Source of the DNA: an uncultured SAR116 cluster alpha proteobacterium
GTDB lineage: Bacteria > Pseudomonadota > Alphaproteobacteria > Puniceispirillales > Marisalimonadaceae
Reading direction: 5' to 3'
NCBI GenBank assembly: GCA_902590245.1
Contig: CACIWG010000006.1
Coordinates: forward strand, 18,277-82,276
DNA: 64,000 nucleotides
Part shown: one piece after another, positions 8,996 through 17,603 of the stretch
How the letters are laid out: each line of letters starts with the position of its first letter
How positions within the stretch are numbered: position 1 is the stretch's first letter
Program-made: the position numbers and the translations under genes
Notes under the pieces: model-generated
Database searches by the model: none
The model's input: the letters and a program-made list of their open reading frames with translations, nothing else
What the model was told of the DNA's origin: nothing

Positions 8996-9167
8996 CAAAA
9001 TAAAATATAAACTCTTTGGAAAGTTTCAAAACAAAAAACGTTTAGAACAAATGAAAAAAAATCCATTTAAAAGAGTTGATTCGCAAAAAATGACTGATAT
9101 TGAAAAAATGGATAAAGGTTTTAATGGCAAAACCTATTCTATAAATGGTATGGATATAGATTTTTAA
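8988..9167 (+). CDS. Small basic hypothetical protein (59 aa), operon tail
   Basis: An ORF of 59 codons starts with ATG inside the end of the DUF393 gene (8-nt overlap) and ends with TAA at 9165-9167. The product is lysine-rich in its first half (MLNKIKYKLFGKFQNKKRLE) and ends with the acidic/hydrophobic SINGMDIDF. The overlap matches the style of every junction upstream in this operon, and its stop falls just before the intergenic gap ahead of the ABC transporter, which together favour a real gene. I do not recognise the family. Confidence 0.5.
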   Translation: MLNKIKYKLFGKFQNKKRLEQMKKNPFKRVDSQKMTDIEKMDKGFNGKTYSINGMDIDF

Positions 9168-9238
9168 CCAGGAAAACTAATTTTTTGATTTTAAAGTGAT
9201 TTTTAGTTAAGTTATAGAAAGTTTTAAGAGGAAAAATA

Positions 9239-10381
9239 ATGATGAAATATATTATAAGTATAATTGCAATACTCGGTTTATTTATAAACTCTGTTTTTGC
9301 TGGTGGACATAAAAAAATAAAAGTTGGTATGATTACCACTTTATCTGGAGGGGGTTCAGGTCTTGGAATTGACGTTAGAGATGGTTTTTTATTAGCTGTT
9401 AAAGGCGACAAACATTTTGAGGTTATTGTTAAGGACGATCAAAGAAAACCGGACATTGCGGTTCAAATTGCAGATAAAATGATACAGTCAGATAAAGTAG
9501 ATGTTCTTACTGGAATTATATGGTCAAATTTAGCAATGGCAGTGGTGCCTGCCGCTGTTAAACAAGGAAAATTTTATTTATCTCCGAATGCAGGACCTTC
9601 TAAATTAGCGGGTAAAGGTTGTCACAAAAATTATTTCAACGTTGCTTGGCAAAATGATAATTTACATGAAGCGGCTGGTGGATATGGAAATGCTGCTGGG
9701 TATAAAAACTCATTTATTCTTGCGCCTAATTATCCAGCAGGTAAGGATGCGTTAACAGGATATAAAAGATTTTTTAAAGGCAAAATTGAAAAAGAATTAT
9801 ATACCAAACTTGGTCAAAAAGACTATGCAGCAGAAATTGCTCAAATAAGGTCATCTAAAGCTGATAGTATCTTCTTCTTTTTACCTGGCGGAATGGGTAT
9901 TTCATTTATGAAACAATTATCTCAATCAGGTATAAATCTTCCAGTCATTGGACCAGCCTTTTCATTTGACCAAGGTATTTTAAAAGCTGTTGGTGATGCT
10001 GCTCTAGGTGTTAAAAACACTTCTCAATGGTCAAAAGATCTTGATAACAAAGCTAACAAGAAATTCGTTCAAGATTTTCAAAAAGAGTACGGACGGTTGC
10101 CATCTTTATATGCATCTCAGGGATATGACACTGGTAAATTGTTAATTTCTGCTTTAAATGTAGCAGACGTTAAAGACCAAGATAAATTCCGAAGTGCATT
10201 GAAAAATGCTAATTTTGAAAGTACCCGTGGTTCATTTAAATTTGATACAAATCAACATCCTATTCAAGACATTTATGTAAGAGAAGTGATCAAAGAGGGA
10301 AAAATTTTAACAAATAAAATTATTTCAACTGGTCTTAAAAATAGATCAAATGCTTACGTTAAAGATTGTCCTTTGAAATAA
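9239..10381 (+). CDS. ABC transporter periplasmic substrate-binding protein (Liv/amide type)
   Basis: A 380-residue type I periplasmic binding protein. A signal peptide ending at VFA (about residue 21) precedes KIKVGMITTLSGGGSGLG, the canonical start of the Peripla_BP_6 fold, and KDDQRKPDIAVQIADKMI. A strong AAGAGGA Shine-Dalgarno sequence (9226-9232) supports the start at 9239; a second ATG follows at once. It delivers an amino acid, amide or aromatic acid to the LivHMGF complex encoded directly downstream; the ligand cannot be told. A hairpin follows its stop, so it is likely expressed above the membrane genes. Confidence 0.93.
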   Translation: MMKYIISIIAILGLFINSVFAGGHKKIKVGMITTLSGGGSGLGIDVRDGFLLAVKGDKHFEVIVKDDQRKPDIAVQIADKMIQSDKVDVLTGIIWSNLAMAVVPAAVKQGKFYLSPNAGPSKLAGKGCHKNYFNVAWQNDNLHEAAGGYGNAAGYKNSFILAPNYPAGKDALTGYKRFFKGKIEKELYTKLGQKDYAAEIAQIRSSKADSIFFFLPGGMGISFMKQLSQSGINLPVIGPAFSFDQGILKAVGDAALGVKNTSQWSKDLDNKANKKFVQDFQKEYGRLPSLYASQGYDTGKLLISALNVADVKDQDKFRSALKNANFESTRGSFKFDTNQHPIQDIYVREVIKEGKILTNKIISTGLKNRSNAYVKDCPLK

Positions 10382-10388
10382 AATATAG

Positions 10389-10415
10389 ATAAGTGAGTTT
10401 TAATAACTCACTTAT
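10389..10415 (+). terminator. Intergenic hairpin after the Liv binding-protein gene
   Basis: A perfect 11-bp inverted repeat (10389-10399 ATAAGTGAGTT with 10405-10415) around a 5-nt loop lies between the SBP stop and the livH start. There is no long T tract, so it is better read as an attenuating or RNA-protecting stem than a full terminator. It has the same place and stem length as the hairpin behind tctC. Confidence 0.7.
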
Positions 10416-10424
10416 TATCATCAT

Positions 10425-11348
10425 ATGGAATTTCAATTATTAATTGAACAGTTTCTAAACGGCCTGCAATTTGGAACAATGTTGTTTCTTATGTCTGCTG
10501 GTTTGACTTTAGTGTTTGGTGTTATGGGATTGATTAATCTTGCTCATGGTTCCTTTTACATGATTGGTGCTTTTGGAGCAGCTCTATTTGCTGAAATTAC
10601 AGGATCTTTTTTTATTGGATTAATAAGTAGTTTTATTGTTGCTATGTTTGCAGGCGTAATAACTGAAATTTTAGTAATAAGAAAGTTATATAAAAAAGAT
10701 CACTTAGATCAAGTACTAGCAACCTTTGCTTTAATTTTAATTTTTTCTGAAGGTATTAGATGGCTTTTTGGAGCATATCCACTTTATCTGAATATACCTG
10801 CAGAACTTAATGCTAGTGTTTCTCTTCCTTTAGAAATTATATATTCGAAATACAGACTTTTAATAATTGCAATTGGAATTTTAATAGCATTTTTCTTATA
10901 CATTTTAACTTCTAAAACTTTACTAGGAATCAGAATAAAAGCAGGACAAAACGATAGGGAAATGATTTCTGTTTTGGGAGTAAATATTAAAACTCTTTAT
11001 ACAATTGTTTTTGCATTAGGTGCTGCGTTAGCTGGTTTATCTGGGGCATTGATCGGTGCGATACAATCTGTTGAGGTAGGTATGGGTGAACCAGTTTTGA
11101 TATTAGCATTTGTAGTAATTATAATTGGTGGAATTGGCTCAATAAAAGGTGCTTTTGTTGGGGCTTTGTTAGTAGGAGTTACAGATACTTTAGGGCGTTT
11201 CTTACTTCCTGAGTTGTTTAAATTATTTTTTGATAATGCTGATGCAAATTTAATTGGTTCATCGATTGCCTCAATGTCAATATATATACTTATGGCAATC
11301 GTTTTAATTTTTAAGCCATCAGGTTTGTTTGGTGAAAGATCAGCATGA
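10425..11348 (+). CDS. livH: LivH-type ABC transporter permease
   Basis: A 307-residue polytopic membrane protein. The N-terminal LINGLQFG-like start (FLNGLQFGTMLFLMSAGLTLVFGVMG), the INLAHGSFYMIGAF motif and the conserved cytoplasmic EAA-like loop GIRIKAGQNDREMISVLGVN all mark LivH permeases. Around eight membrane spans are visible. With LivM it forms the inner-membrane channel for the binding protein encoded upstream. livM starts within its stop codon, in the order SBP-livH-livM-livG-livF. Confidence 0.93.
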   Translation: MEFQLLIEQFLNGLQFGTMLFLMSAGLTLVFGVMGLINLAHGSFYMIGAFGAALFAEITGSFFIGLISSFIVAMFAGVITEILVIRKLYKKDHLDQVLATFALILIFSEGIRWLFGAYPLYLNIPAELNASVSLPLEIIYSKYRLLIIAIGILIAFFLYILTSKTLLGIRIKAGQNDREMISVLGVNIKTLYTIVFALGAALAGLSGALIGAIQSVEVGMGEPVLILAFVVIIIGGIGSIKGAFVGALLVGVTDTLGRFLLPELFKLFFDNADANLIGSSIASMSIYILMAIVLIFKPSGLFGERSA

Positions 11349-12337
11349 TGTCTGAAAAGAAATTAAATTTTTTAATTCTAATATTTTTATTTTTAGTACC
11401 TTTATTTTCAATTCTTTTAAATGATATCTATATAACAACATTATTTTCAAAGATTGTTATATTAGCTATTGCAGGTATTGGTCTTAATTTAATATTGGGG
11501 TATGGTGGCATGGTTTCCTTTGGTCACGCTGCTTTTTTTGGCTTAGGTGGATATATTACAGGAATTTTAGCTTTTCATTTTAATAATTACGAACCTATCC
11601 AAATATTAGTTTTTGAGTTTGAGGGAACAAATCAACTATTATTTGTCTGGATTTTTAGTTTAATTTTTTCATCTTTATTAGCTCTCTTTATTGGTTATTT
11701 TTCATTAAGAACAACAGGTGTTTATTTCATAATGATAACATTAGCATTTGCTCAAATGTTATACTATTTTTCAATAAGTTGGCCTACTTATGGTGGAGAA
11801 GATGGATTGTCACTTTCACTTAGAAATCAAATCCCTTTTCTTAATACTATGGATCCTATCACTTTTTTTTATATTTGTTATGTATGGTTAATTATAGCAA
11901 TAATATTTGTAAAATTTATTTTAAATTCTCCATTAGGAATTTCATTAAAAGCTAGCAAAGAAAATGATGATAGAGTTAGATCAGTTGGAATTAACCCTAA
12001 AAAAGTTAAATTAATTTCATTTATGATATCCGGAGCAATAACAGGTTTGGCTGGTTCTTTATATGCCGATCTTAATAGATTTGTAAGTCCAACAATTTTA
12101 AGTTGGCAAATGTCTGGTGAAATTATGATCCTAGTAATTTTAGGTGGAATGTTCAGACTTTATGGACCAATTTTGGGTGCTTTTTTTTATATTATATTAG
12201 AACAATTTCTTGGTGGTATTACAGAAAATTGGCAATTTTGGCTGGGTCTTATAATTCTTTTAGAAGTGCTTTACGCAAAGGCAGGGATAATGAGCTTTTT
12301 AATTAAAGATAAATATGATGATAAAACCAGTTCTTAA
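11345..12337 (+). CDS. livM: LivM-type ABC transporter permease
   Basis: A 330-residue membrane protein with the LivM signature LNLILGYGGMVSFGHAAFFGLGGYITG and the conserved loop GISLKASKENDDRVRSVGINPKK. About nine membrane spans are evident. It pairs with LivH as the heterodimeric channel. ATGATG at 11345 offers two adjacent starts; the first overlaps the livH stop and is used here. The 3' end overlaps livG by 23 nt, suggesting tight translational coupling. Confidence 0.92.
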   Translation: MMSEKKLNFLILIFLFLVPLFSILLNDIYITTLFSKIVILAIAGIGLNLILGYGGMVSFGHAAFFGLGGYITGILAFHFNNYEPIQILVFEFEGTNQLLFVWIFSLIFSSLLALFIGYFSLRTTGVYFIMITLAFAQMLYYFSISWPTYGGEDGLSLSLRNQIPFLNTMDPITFFYICYVWLIIAIIFVKFILNSPLGISLKASKENDDRVRSVGINPKKVKLISFMISGAITGLAGSLYADLNRFVSPTILSWQMSGEIMILVILGGMFRLYGPILGAFFYIILEQFLGGITENWQFWLGLIILLEVLYAKAGIMSFLIKDKYDDKTSS

Positions 12338-13067
12338 AATTGATAAACTCAGCAAATCATTCGGAGCTATAAAAGCTAATGATAACTTAAATTTAAATCT
12401 ATTTAAAAATGAAATTCATGCCCTAATAGGTCCAAATGGTTCTGGTAAGTCAACATTAGTTAAACAAATTTCAGGATTTTTAAAACAAGATAGTGGTCAA
12501 ATTTATCTTGAAGAAATTGATATTTCCAATTATTCAGCTGAACATAGGTCAAGAATGGGTATTGCTAGAAGCTTTCAAATTTCTTCTGTTATAAATTCAT
12601 TTAAAGTCATTGATAATTTAAGATTATCCCTAATGGGTAGAGATGGAGGTTATTTAAATCTATTTAGTAATATCTATAGAAATAAAGATTATAGTGATGA
12701 AGCATTTGATTTACTTAGAATTGTTGATTTAACAAATAAGGCTAATGATTTAGTAAGTACTTTAAGTCATGGTGATAAAAGAAAACTTGAGATAAGTTTG
12801 GCGCTATCAATGAATCCAAAGTTATTACTTTTTGATGAGCCAATGGCTGGATTAGATAAAACATCATCACAATTAATGATTGATTTGTTTGAAAAATTAA
12901 AAGTTAAAGCTCCGATTTTACTTATAGAACATGATATGGAATCAGTATTTGCATTAGCTGACAGGATATCAGTTTTAGATTATGGAAGTTTAATTGCTTC
13001 TGGAAATGAAAAAGAAATAAAGTCAAATGCCAAAGTTCAGGAAGTTTATCTTGGGGATAAAAATTGA
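12315..13067 (+). CDS. livG: LivG-type ABC transporter ATP-binding protein
   Basis: A 250-residue ABC ATPase. Walker A is GPNGSGKST (about residue 36), the signature region is LSHGDKRKLEISLAL, Walker B LLLFDEPMAGLD and the H-loop EHDM. The signature LSHGD in place of LSGGQ is normal for LivG. It energises the LivHM channel together with LivF. The gene overlaps livM by 23 nt and its stop is shared with the TTG start of livF. Start alternatives 12315 and 12318 differ by one methionine. Confidence 0.93.
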   Translation: MMIKPVLKIDKLSKSFGAIKANDNLNLNLFKNEIHALIGPNGSGKSTLVKQISGFLKQDSGQIYLEEIDISNYSAEHRSRMGIARSFQISSVINSFKVIDNLRLSLMGRDGGYLNLFSNIYRNKDYSDEAFDLLRIVDLTNKANDLVSTLSHGDKRKLEISLALSMNPKLLLFDEPMAGLDKTSSQLMIDLFEKLKVKAPILLIEHDMESVFALADRISVLDYGSLIASGNEKEIKSNAKVQEVYLGDKN

Positions 13068-13753
13068 ATACACTTCTTAAAATAGACCAATTAAGTGCTT
13101 GGTATGGTGATACCCGCGTACTAAATGAAGTGGAAATTGAAATTAAAGAAGGAGAAATTGTTGCCTTACTGGGTAGAAATGGAATGGGAAAAACTACTAC
13201 TTTACATTCAGTATGTGGGATAATCGAGAAAGTTTCAGGCAAAATATTTTTTAAAAATAATTTAATTTCAAATTTACCAAGTTTTGAAATATCTAAATTA
13301 GGTATCGGTTTAGTGCCTGAAGGCAGAAGGATTTTTTCAAATCTTACTGTCGAAGAAAACTTGATTGTTGCTTCTAGAAAGGGTTATTGGGATCTAAATA
13401 AAATTAAACTAATTTTCCCAAGGTTATCGGAACGTTTAACACAAATGTCAAATTCACTATCCGGTGGTGAACAGCAAATGTTATCAATCGCAAGAACTCT
13501 TATGACTAATCCAAAGATGTTAATTTTCGATGAAGCAACTGAAGGTTTATCACCAAATATAAGAAATGAGATATGGACAATTATCTCTGAAATTAAAAAA
13601 AAGGAAGTTTCAATAATTTTAGTAGATAAATACTTGAACAAAATAAAACAAATTGCAGATAAGTTATATATTCTTGACAGAGGAGAAAATGCTTGGAATG
13701 GAAAACCTTCTTTATTAACTGATCAGATTGTTAAGAAATATTTATCTGTCTAA
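13064..13753 (+). CDS. livF: LivF-type ABC transporter ATP-binding protein
   Basis: A 229-residue ABC ATPase of the LivF type: GRNGMGKTTTLH (Walker A), LVPEGRRIFSNLTVEENL (Q-loop region, highly typical of LivF), LSGGEQQMLSIARTL (signature) and LIFDEATEGLSP (Walker B). The DEA in place of the usual DEP after Walker B is a small deviation. The start is a TTG (13064-13066) overlapping the livG stop as TTGA; no ATG fits. It is the last gene of the importer operon and faces a convergent small gene 5 bp away. Confidence 0.92.
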   Translation: MNTLLKIDQLSAWYGDTRVLNEVEIEIKEGEIVALLGRNGMGKTTTLHSVCGIIEKVSGKIFFKNNLISNLPSFEISKLGIGLVPEGRRIFSNLTVEENLIVASRKGYWDLNKIKLIFPRLSERLTQMSNSLSGGEQQMLSIARTLMTNPKMLIFDEATEGLSPNIRNEIWTIISEIKKKEVSIILVDKYLNKIKQIADKLYILDRGENAWNGKPSLLTDQIVKKYLSV

Positions 13754-13758
13754 ATTTT

Positions 13759-14067
13759 CTAATTAAATGATAAGTCCCCAAGATCTTGCGTAACAACTCC
13801 AGTAAATTCAATAGTTTTGGGTGTTAGAGTTTTTACATACTTTTGAATATTTTCTTGAATAAGTTTTTCGATATTTTTCATAATTTCTTTGTCTGGAAAT
13901 TCCCAAATAACTACACTTACGTTAGGCGTATTTGGGTTTTTCAACGATCTAAACCTTACACCTTTAACAGTCTGAAGTAGAGATGGCCATTTTGTTTCTA
14001 GCATAGACTCAAAAAGCTCACAGTCTTCATTACTTGAAAATGTTCTAACAAATATTTTTACTAACAT
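13759..14067 (-). CDS. Hypothetical 102-aa protein
   Basis: A 102-residue soluble protein beginning MLVKIFVRTF, with an alternating beta/alpha pattern (strand, helix around residues 14-30, strand VKGVRFR, strand VSVVIWEFP, helix 58-77). This would fit a dimeric ferredoxin-like/ABM-type barrel, but I see no diagnostic motif and make no functional call. It is encoded alone on the minus strand, converging on livF with 5 bp between the stops and divergent from the NrtS-like gene. Confidence 0.6.
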   Translation of the reverse strand: MLVKIFVRTFSSNEDCELFESMLETKWPSLLQTVKGVRFRSLKNPNTPNVSVVIWEFPDKEIMKNIEKLIQENIQKYVKTLTPKTIEFTGVVTQDLGDLSFN

Positions 14068-14134
14068 ACGAATACCTTACACTTTATTTTTAAATATTAT
14101 GATCTATAGTAAGGTTACAAAATATGAGGACATT

Positions 14135-14362
14135 ATGGTAGAATTATTTTTAAGAAAAGACGTTGCATTTAGGGCTTTTAAAATTGCTTTAATTGTTGGT
14201 GTTATTCTAGCAGGAATAAATCATGGAGATCATATCATAAAGGGTGAGATGACTGGCAACAATTGGATCAAAATAATGATTACCTTTTGTGTTCCGTACT
14301 GTGTTTCTTCATTTTCATCTGTAATGGCAATTAAAAAAGAACAAAACATATCTATAATGTAA
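14135..14362 (+). CDS. nrtS: NrtS-like small membrane protein (putative nitrate/nitrite transporter family)
   Basis: A protein of 75 residues with two hydrophobic segments (about 12-28 and 48-64) and the pattern ALIVGVILAGINHGD then WIKIMITFCVPYCVSS, which matches the small NrtS family annotated as nitrate/nitrite transporter. I place the start at the ATG at 14135, 4 nt after a TGAGGA Shine-Dalgarno-like stretch; an ATG at 14099 would add 12 non-family residues with no ribosome site. It stands 12 nt before the AroE-like gene. No nitrate or nitrite reductase is seen in the window, so its role here is uncertain. Confidence 0.65.
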   Translation: MVELFLRKDVAFRAFKIALIVGVILAGINHGDHIIKGEMTGNNWIKIMITFCVPYCVSSFSSVMAIKKEQNISIM

Positions 14363-14374
14363 TAATTATTACTT

Positions 14375-15226
14375 ATGATTAAATTAGGTTTATTAGGAAA
14401 CAATATATCAAAATCTGAAATGCCTAATCTTATCACAAAATTAGGAAATGAATTTGGGTTTGATGTTAAGTACGAACTTTTTGATCAAGCTTCAAAAACA
14501 AATTTTAATTTCAAAAAATTTTTAAGCCAAATAAAAGAAAAGAATATTTCTGGGATTAATGTTACCTACCCTTTTAAAGAACTAGCATTAGAGCATTCAA
14601 TTAAATTTAGTAAAGAAACAAAGTTAGTAAAATCAACCAATCTTATTTTAATCAATGAAAGTATGACTTCACATAATACAGATTTCACTGGTTTTCTTAA
14701 TACTTATAAATTTAATTTTAATAAAGAACCTTCAAAATTAGTTATTTTAGGAGGTGGTGGAGTTGGAAAATCAGTTTGTTTTGCTTTATTAAAATTAGGA
14801 GTTAAAGAACTTTACATAATTGAAAAAGATCACATTAAATTAGAAAAATTAATAGAGGATTTAAAGAAACAAAACGAAAAGGTGTATTCAATAAAGTTAG
14901 ATGAGTTGATAGAAAATCAGCATGAATTTGATGGATTTTTAAATTGTTCTGAGCAGGGTCATATTAACACTCCTGGAAATCCATTTGATGGGTTGAAATT
15001 AAATAGTAATCAATGGTCTTTTGATGTAATTTACACGCCTGCTATGACAACTTTTTTAAAAAATTCAGAGAATAGTGGAGCAAAAATAATTACTGGCATT
15101 GATCTTTTTTTATTCCAAGGAATAGAGTCATTTATCATTTTTACAGAACAAGAAAAATTAAGAAAAAAAATCATGAGTAATTATGACAATATAAGAGAGT
15201 ACTATTTTAAAAAGTTAATCACTTGA
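14375..15226 (+). CDS. Shikimate dehydrogenase (AroE)-family oxidoreductase
   Basis: A 283-residue protein. The substrate-domain motif GINVTYPFKE places the catalytic lysine at 68, and NTDFTGF places the paired aspartate at 103. The Rossmann nucleotide loop ILGGGGVGKS follows at about residue 124. These are the hallmark AroE residues, so it should reduce 3-dehydroshikimate or oxidise a related polyol acid such as quinate. The N-terminal substrate loop (NNISKSEMPNL) lacks the usual SxSPxxHN wording, so a paralogue with a shifted substrate is possible. It converges on and overlaps the CoA-transferase gene by 12 nt. Confidence 0.8.
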   Translation: MIKLGLLGNNISKSEMPNLITKLGNEFGFDVKYELFDQASKTNFNFKKFLSQIKEKNISGINVTYPFKELALEHSIKFSKETKLVKSTNLILINESMTSHNTDFTGFLNTYKFNFNKEPSKLVILGGGGVGKSVCFALLKLGVKELYIIEKDHIKLEKLIEDLKKQNEKVYSIKLDELIENQHEFDGFLNCSEQGHINTPGNPFDGLKLNSNQWSFDVIYTPAMTTFLKNSENSGAKIITGIDLFLFQGIESFIIFTEQEKLRKKIMSNYDNIREYYFKKLIT

Positions 15227-16411
15227 TAATGTCAATTTTACTACATTAGAACTAACTAAATTTTCTATTTCATCTTTTGTATAATTTAACTCCAATAAAA
15301 TTTCATTTGTATGTTCACCAATTTGAGGTGGTATATTTTTAACGCCAACTGATTTTGATCTGCTAAACTTTATTGGAGAAGCTATACCTTGATATTCATC
15401 TTTACGAAGAACCATTTGTCTTTCTTTTGTCTGAGAATGATTGATAGCTTCTTCCATGTTCCTGACTGGACCAGCTGGAACACCTGCATTTAAAAGTTTT
15501 TCTGAAAAAGAGTTTCCATCAACATCCTTAAGTGCACTTTGTAAATAATCTGTTAATTCTAATCTGTTTTTAACTCTATCTGCATTAGTTTTAAATCTAT
15601 CATCGTCTATCAAGTTATCTAAATTGAGTGCTTTACAGAGTCTTGCAAATCCAGCATCGTTTCCTATTCCCATAAAAATTTCATTAGTAGCTGTATCGAA
15701 CTTGTCATATGGAGATATGTTAGGATGTGAGTTTCCTGTTGCTTTTCCAGGTTTTTTACTCAGAAAAAAATTTGCATTGTGAGGATGCATTAAAGCTAGA
15801 GAAGAGTCATATAATGTCATGTCAAGATATTGGCCTTTATTGGAGGTATTTCTTTCTTGTAAAGCCATTAATATTCCAATTGCAGAGTATAAACCAGTGC
15901 CCATATCTACAAAGGGTGCTCCCATTCTTACACTACCACTTTCTGGTGTTCCATTTATAGACATCATTCCAGTCATCGCTTGAACAATTGCATCATAACC
16001 AGGTGCTCCACCTAGTGGGCCCTCTTGACCAAAGCCAGATATTCTACAATGAATAAGTTTTGGAAATTTTTCTTTTAAAACTTCTTCATATCCTAAACCC
16101 CATTTTTCCATTGTCCCTGTTTTAAAATTTTCAATAAGAACATCTGCATCTTCCAGAAGTTTAATTAATATTTCTTTTCCTTTTTCTGATAATAAATCAA
16201 TTGCAATTGATCTTTTATTTCTATTTACATTTATAAAATATGATGCCATTCCATTTGAGAATGGTGGCCCCCATCCTCTCACCTCGTCGCCTATGTGAGC
16301 TTCTACTTTTATAACATCGGCTCCATGATCAGCAAGAATTTGAGTTGCGTAAGGTCCCCCAAGAACTCTGGTTAGATCTATTATTTTTAAATTTTCCAAA
16401 GCATGTTTCAT
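15215..16411 (-). CDS. CaiB/BaiF (family III) CoA-transferase
   Basis: A 398-residue family III CoA-transferase. The start ENLKIIDLTRVLGGPYATQILADHGADVIKVE is typical, and the catalytic aspartate is D169 in GAPFVDMGTG, at the same position as in formyl-CoA transferase. It moves CoA between carboxylic acids via an aspartyl-CoA intermediate. It is the last gene of a leftward operon with two acyl-CoA dehydrogenases and leucine-degradation enzymes, so it probably activates a carboxylic acid for that pathway; the acid cannot be identified. Its 3' end overlaps the convergent AroE-like gene by 12 nt. Confidence 0.92.
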   Translation of the reverse strand: MKHALENLKIIDLTRVLGGPYATQILADHGADVIKVEAHIGDEVRGWGPPFSNGMASYFINVNRNKRSIAIDLLSEKGKEILIKLLEDADVLIENFKTGTMEKWGLGYEEVLKEKFPKLIHCRISGFGQEGPLGGAPGYDAIVQAMTGMMSINGTPESGSVRMGAPFVDMGTGLYSAIGILMALQERNTSNKGQYLDMTLYDSSLALMHPHNANFFLSKKPGKATGNSHPNISPYDKFDTATNEIFMGIGNDAGFARLCKALNLDNLIDDDRFKTNADRVKNRLELTDYLQSALKDVDGNSFSEKLLNAGVPAGPVRNMEEAINHSQTKERQMVLRKDEYQGIASPIKFSRSKSVGVKNIPPQIGEHTNEILLELNYTKDEIENLVSSNVVKLTLSSD

Positions 16412-16431
16412 TTTATTTCCTATAGTTTTGA

Positions 16432-17598
16432 TTAGTACGATCTTGGTAAATGAAGTATTTTTTCTGATATATAATTTAATATCATTTGTGAACTAACAGG
16501 TGCTAACTTTGGTATTAAGGATTCTCTTAATAATCTTTCAACATGATACTCTTTTGCATATCCCATTCCTCCCAAAGTTACAACAGCTTGTGTTGCTGTT
16601 TTAAATGCTATTTCTGCAGCGTAATATTTTGCAGCATTTGCAAGTCCCCCAGAATTTTGACCTTTATCATATTGATAGGCGGCTTTCGATATTAATAATT
16701 CGGCAGCCTCAAGTTCTATCCACAATTCAGCTAAAGGATGTTGAATACTTTGATTTTTACCAATCGGTCTATCAAATACAATTCTTTCATTAGCATATTT
16801 TACAGCTTTGTCTAAAGCATCTTTTCCAATGCCTAGAGCTTCTGCTGCAATCAATATTCTTTCAGGATTTAAGCTATCTAAAATATATCTAAAGCCTTTG
16901 CCTTCTTCTCCAATTCGGTCTTCTTCAGATATTTCTAAATTATCAAAAAAGATTTGATTACTATCAACAGAACCTCTCCCCATTTTTTTTATCTCTCTTA
17001 CTTCAATTTTTGTTCTGTCAAAATCTGTGTAAAATAAAGTCAATCCATCAATATTACTTTTTGTTTCTCCTAATTCAGAAGTTCTTGCTAAAAGTAGAAT
17101 TTTATTTGCAATTTTTGCTGTTGAGGTCCAAATTTTTTGTCCGTTTATTAAATATCCACCTTGGATTTTACTTGCTGTAGTTTTTATTTTTCCAGTATCT
17201 AACCCAGCATCAGGTTCAGTAACTCCAAAACAAGTTTTGTCATTGCCAGAAATTAAGTTAGGTAACCAATTCTTTTTTTGTGTTTTAGTCCCATAAACAA
17301 CTATAGGGTGTGGTCCAAAAATATTAATATGTATAGATGATGCAGCAGACATTCCACCACCATTTCTAGCTATATTTTGCATAAAAAGAGCAGCTTCTTG
17401 AATGCCTAAATTAGCTCCTCCATATTCTTCAGGCATACACATGCCTAACCAACCACTTTTGGCAACTTCATTATAGAATTCTGTAGGAAATTCTGACTTT
17501 AAGTCTAAATCTAACCAGTAATTATCATCAAATTTTGATGAAATTTTTTTAGCTGCTTCAACAATATTTTTTTGTGTTTCAGTTAGTTCAAATGTCAT
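16432..17598 (-). CDS. Acyl-CoA dehydrogenase
   Basis: A 388-residue flavoprotein of the acyl-CoA dehydrogenase family. The FAD/substrate loop CFGVTEPDAGLD, the middle beta-domain GQKIWTSTA, the NPERILIAAEALGIG helix bearing the likely catalytic glutamate, and the C-terminal TLGGMGYAKEYHVERLLRE motif are all present. It oxidises an acyl-CoA to the 2,3-enoyl-CoA, passing electrons to ETF. It is distinct from the isovaleryl-CoA dehydrogenase 3 kb upstream in the same operon. Chain-length preference cannot be deduced. It lies 5 nt from the AhpD-like gene and 20 nt from the CoA-transferase. Confidence 0.92.
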   Translation of the reverse strand: MTFELTETQKNIVEAAKKISSKFDDNYWLDLDLKSEFPTEFYNEVAKSGWLGMCMPEEYGGANLGIQEAALFMQNIARNGGGMSAASSIHINIFGPHPIVVYGTKTQKKNWLPNLISGNDKTCFGVTEPDAGLDTGKIKTTASKIQGGYLINGQKIWTSTAKIANKILLLARTSELGETKSNIDGLTLFYTDFDRTKIEVREIKKMGRGSVDSNQIFFDNLEISEEDRIGEEGKGFRYILDSLNPERILIAAEALGIGKDALDKAVKYANERIVFDRPIGKNQSIQHPLAELWIELEAAELLISKAAYQYDKGQNSGGLANAAKYYAAEIAFKTATQAVVTLGGMGYAKEYHVERLLRESLIPKLAPVSSQMILNYISEKILHLPRSY

Positions 17599-17603
17599 GA
17601 AAA

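Noticed and set aside
14099..14134. Upstream start for the NrtS-like gene
   Set aside because: No ribosome site and 12 extra non-family residues; the ATG at 14135 has TGAGGA just before it.
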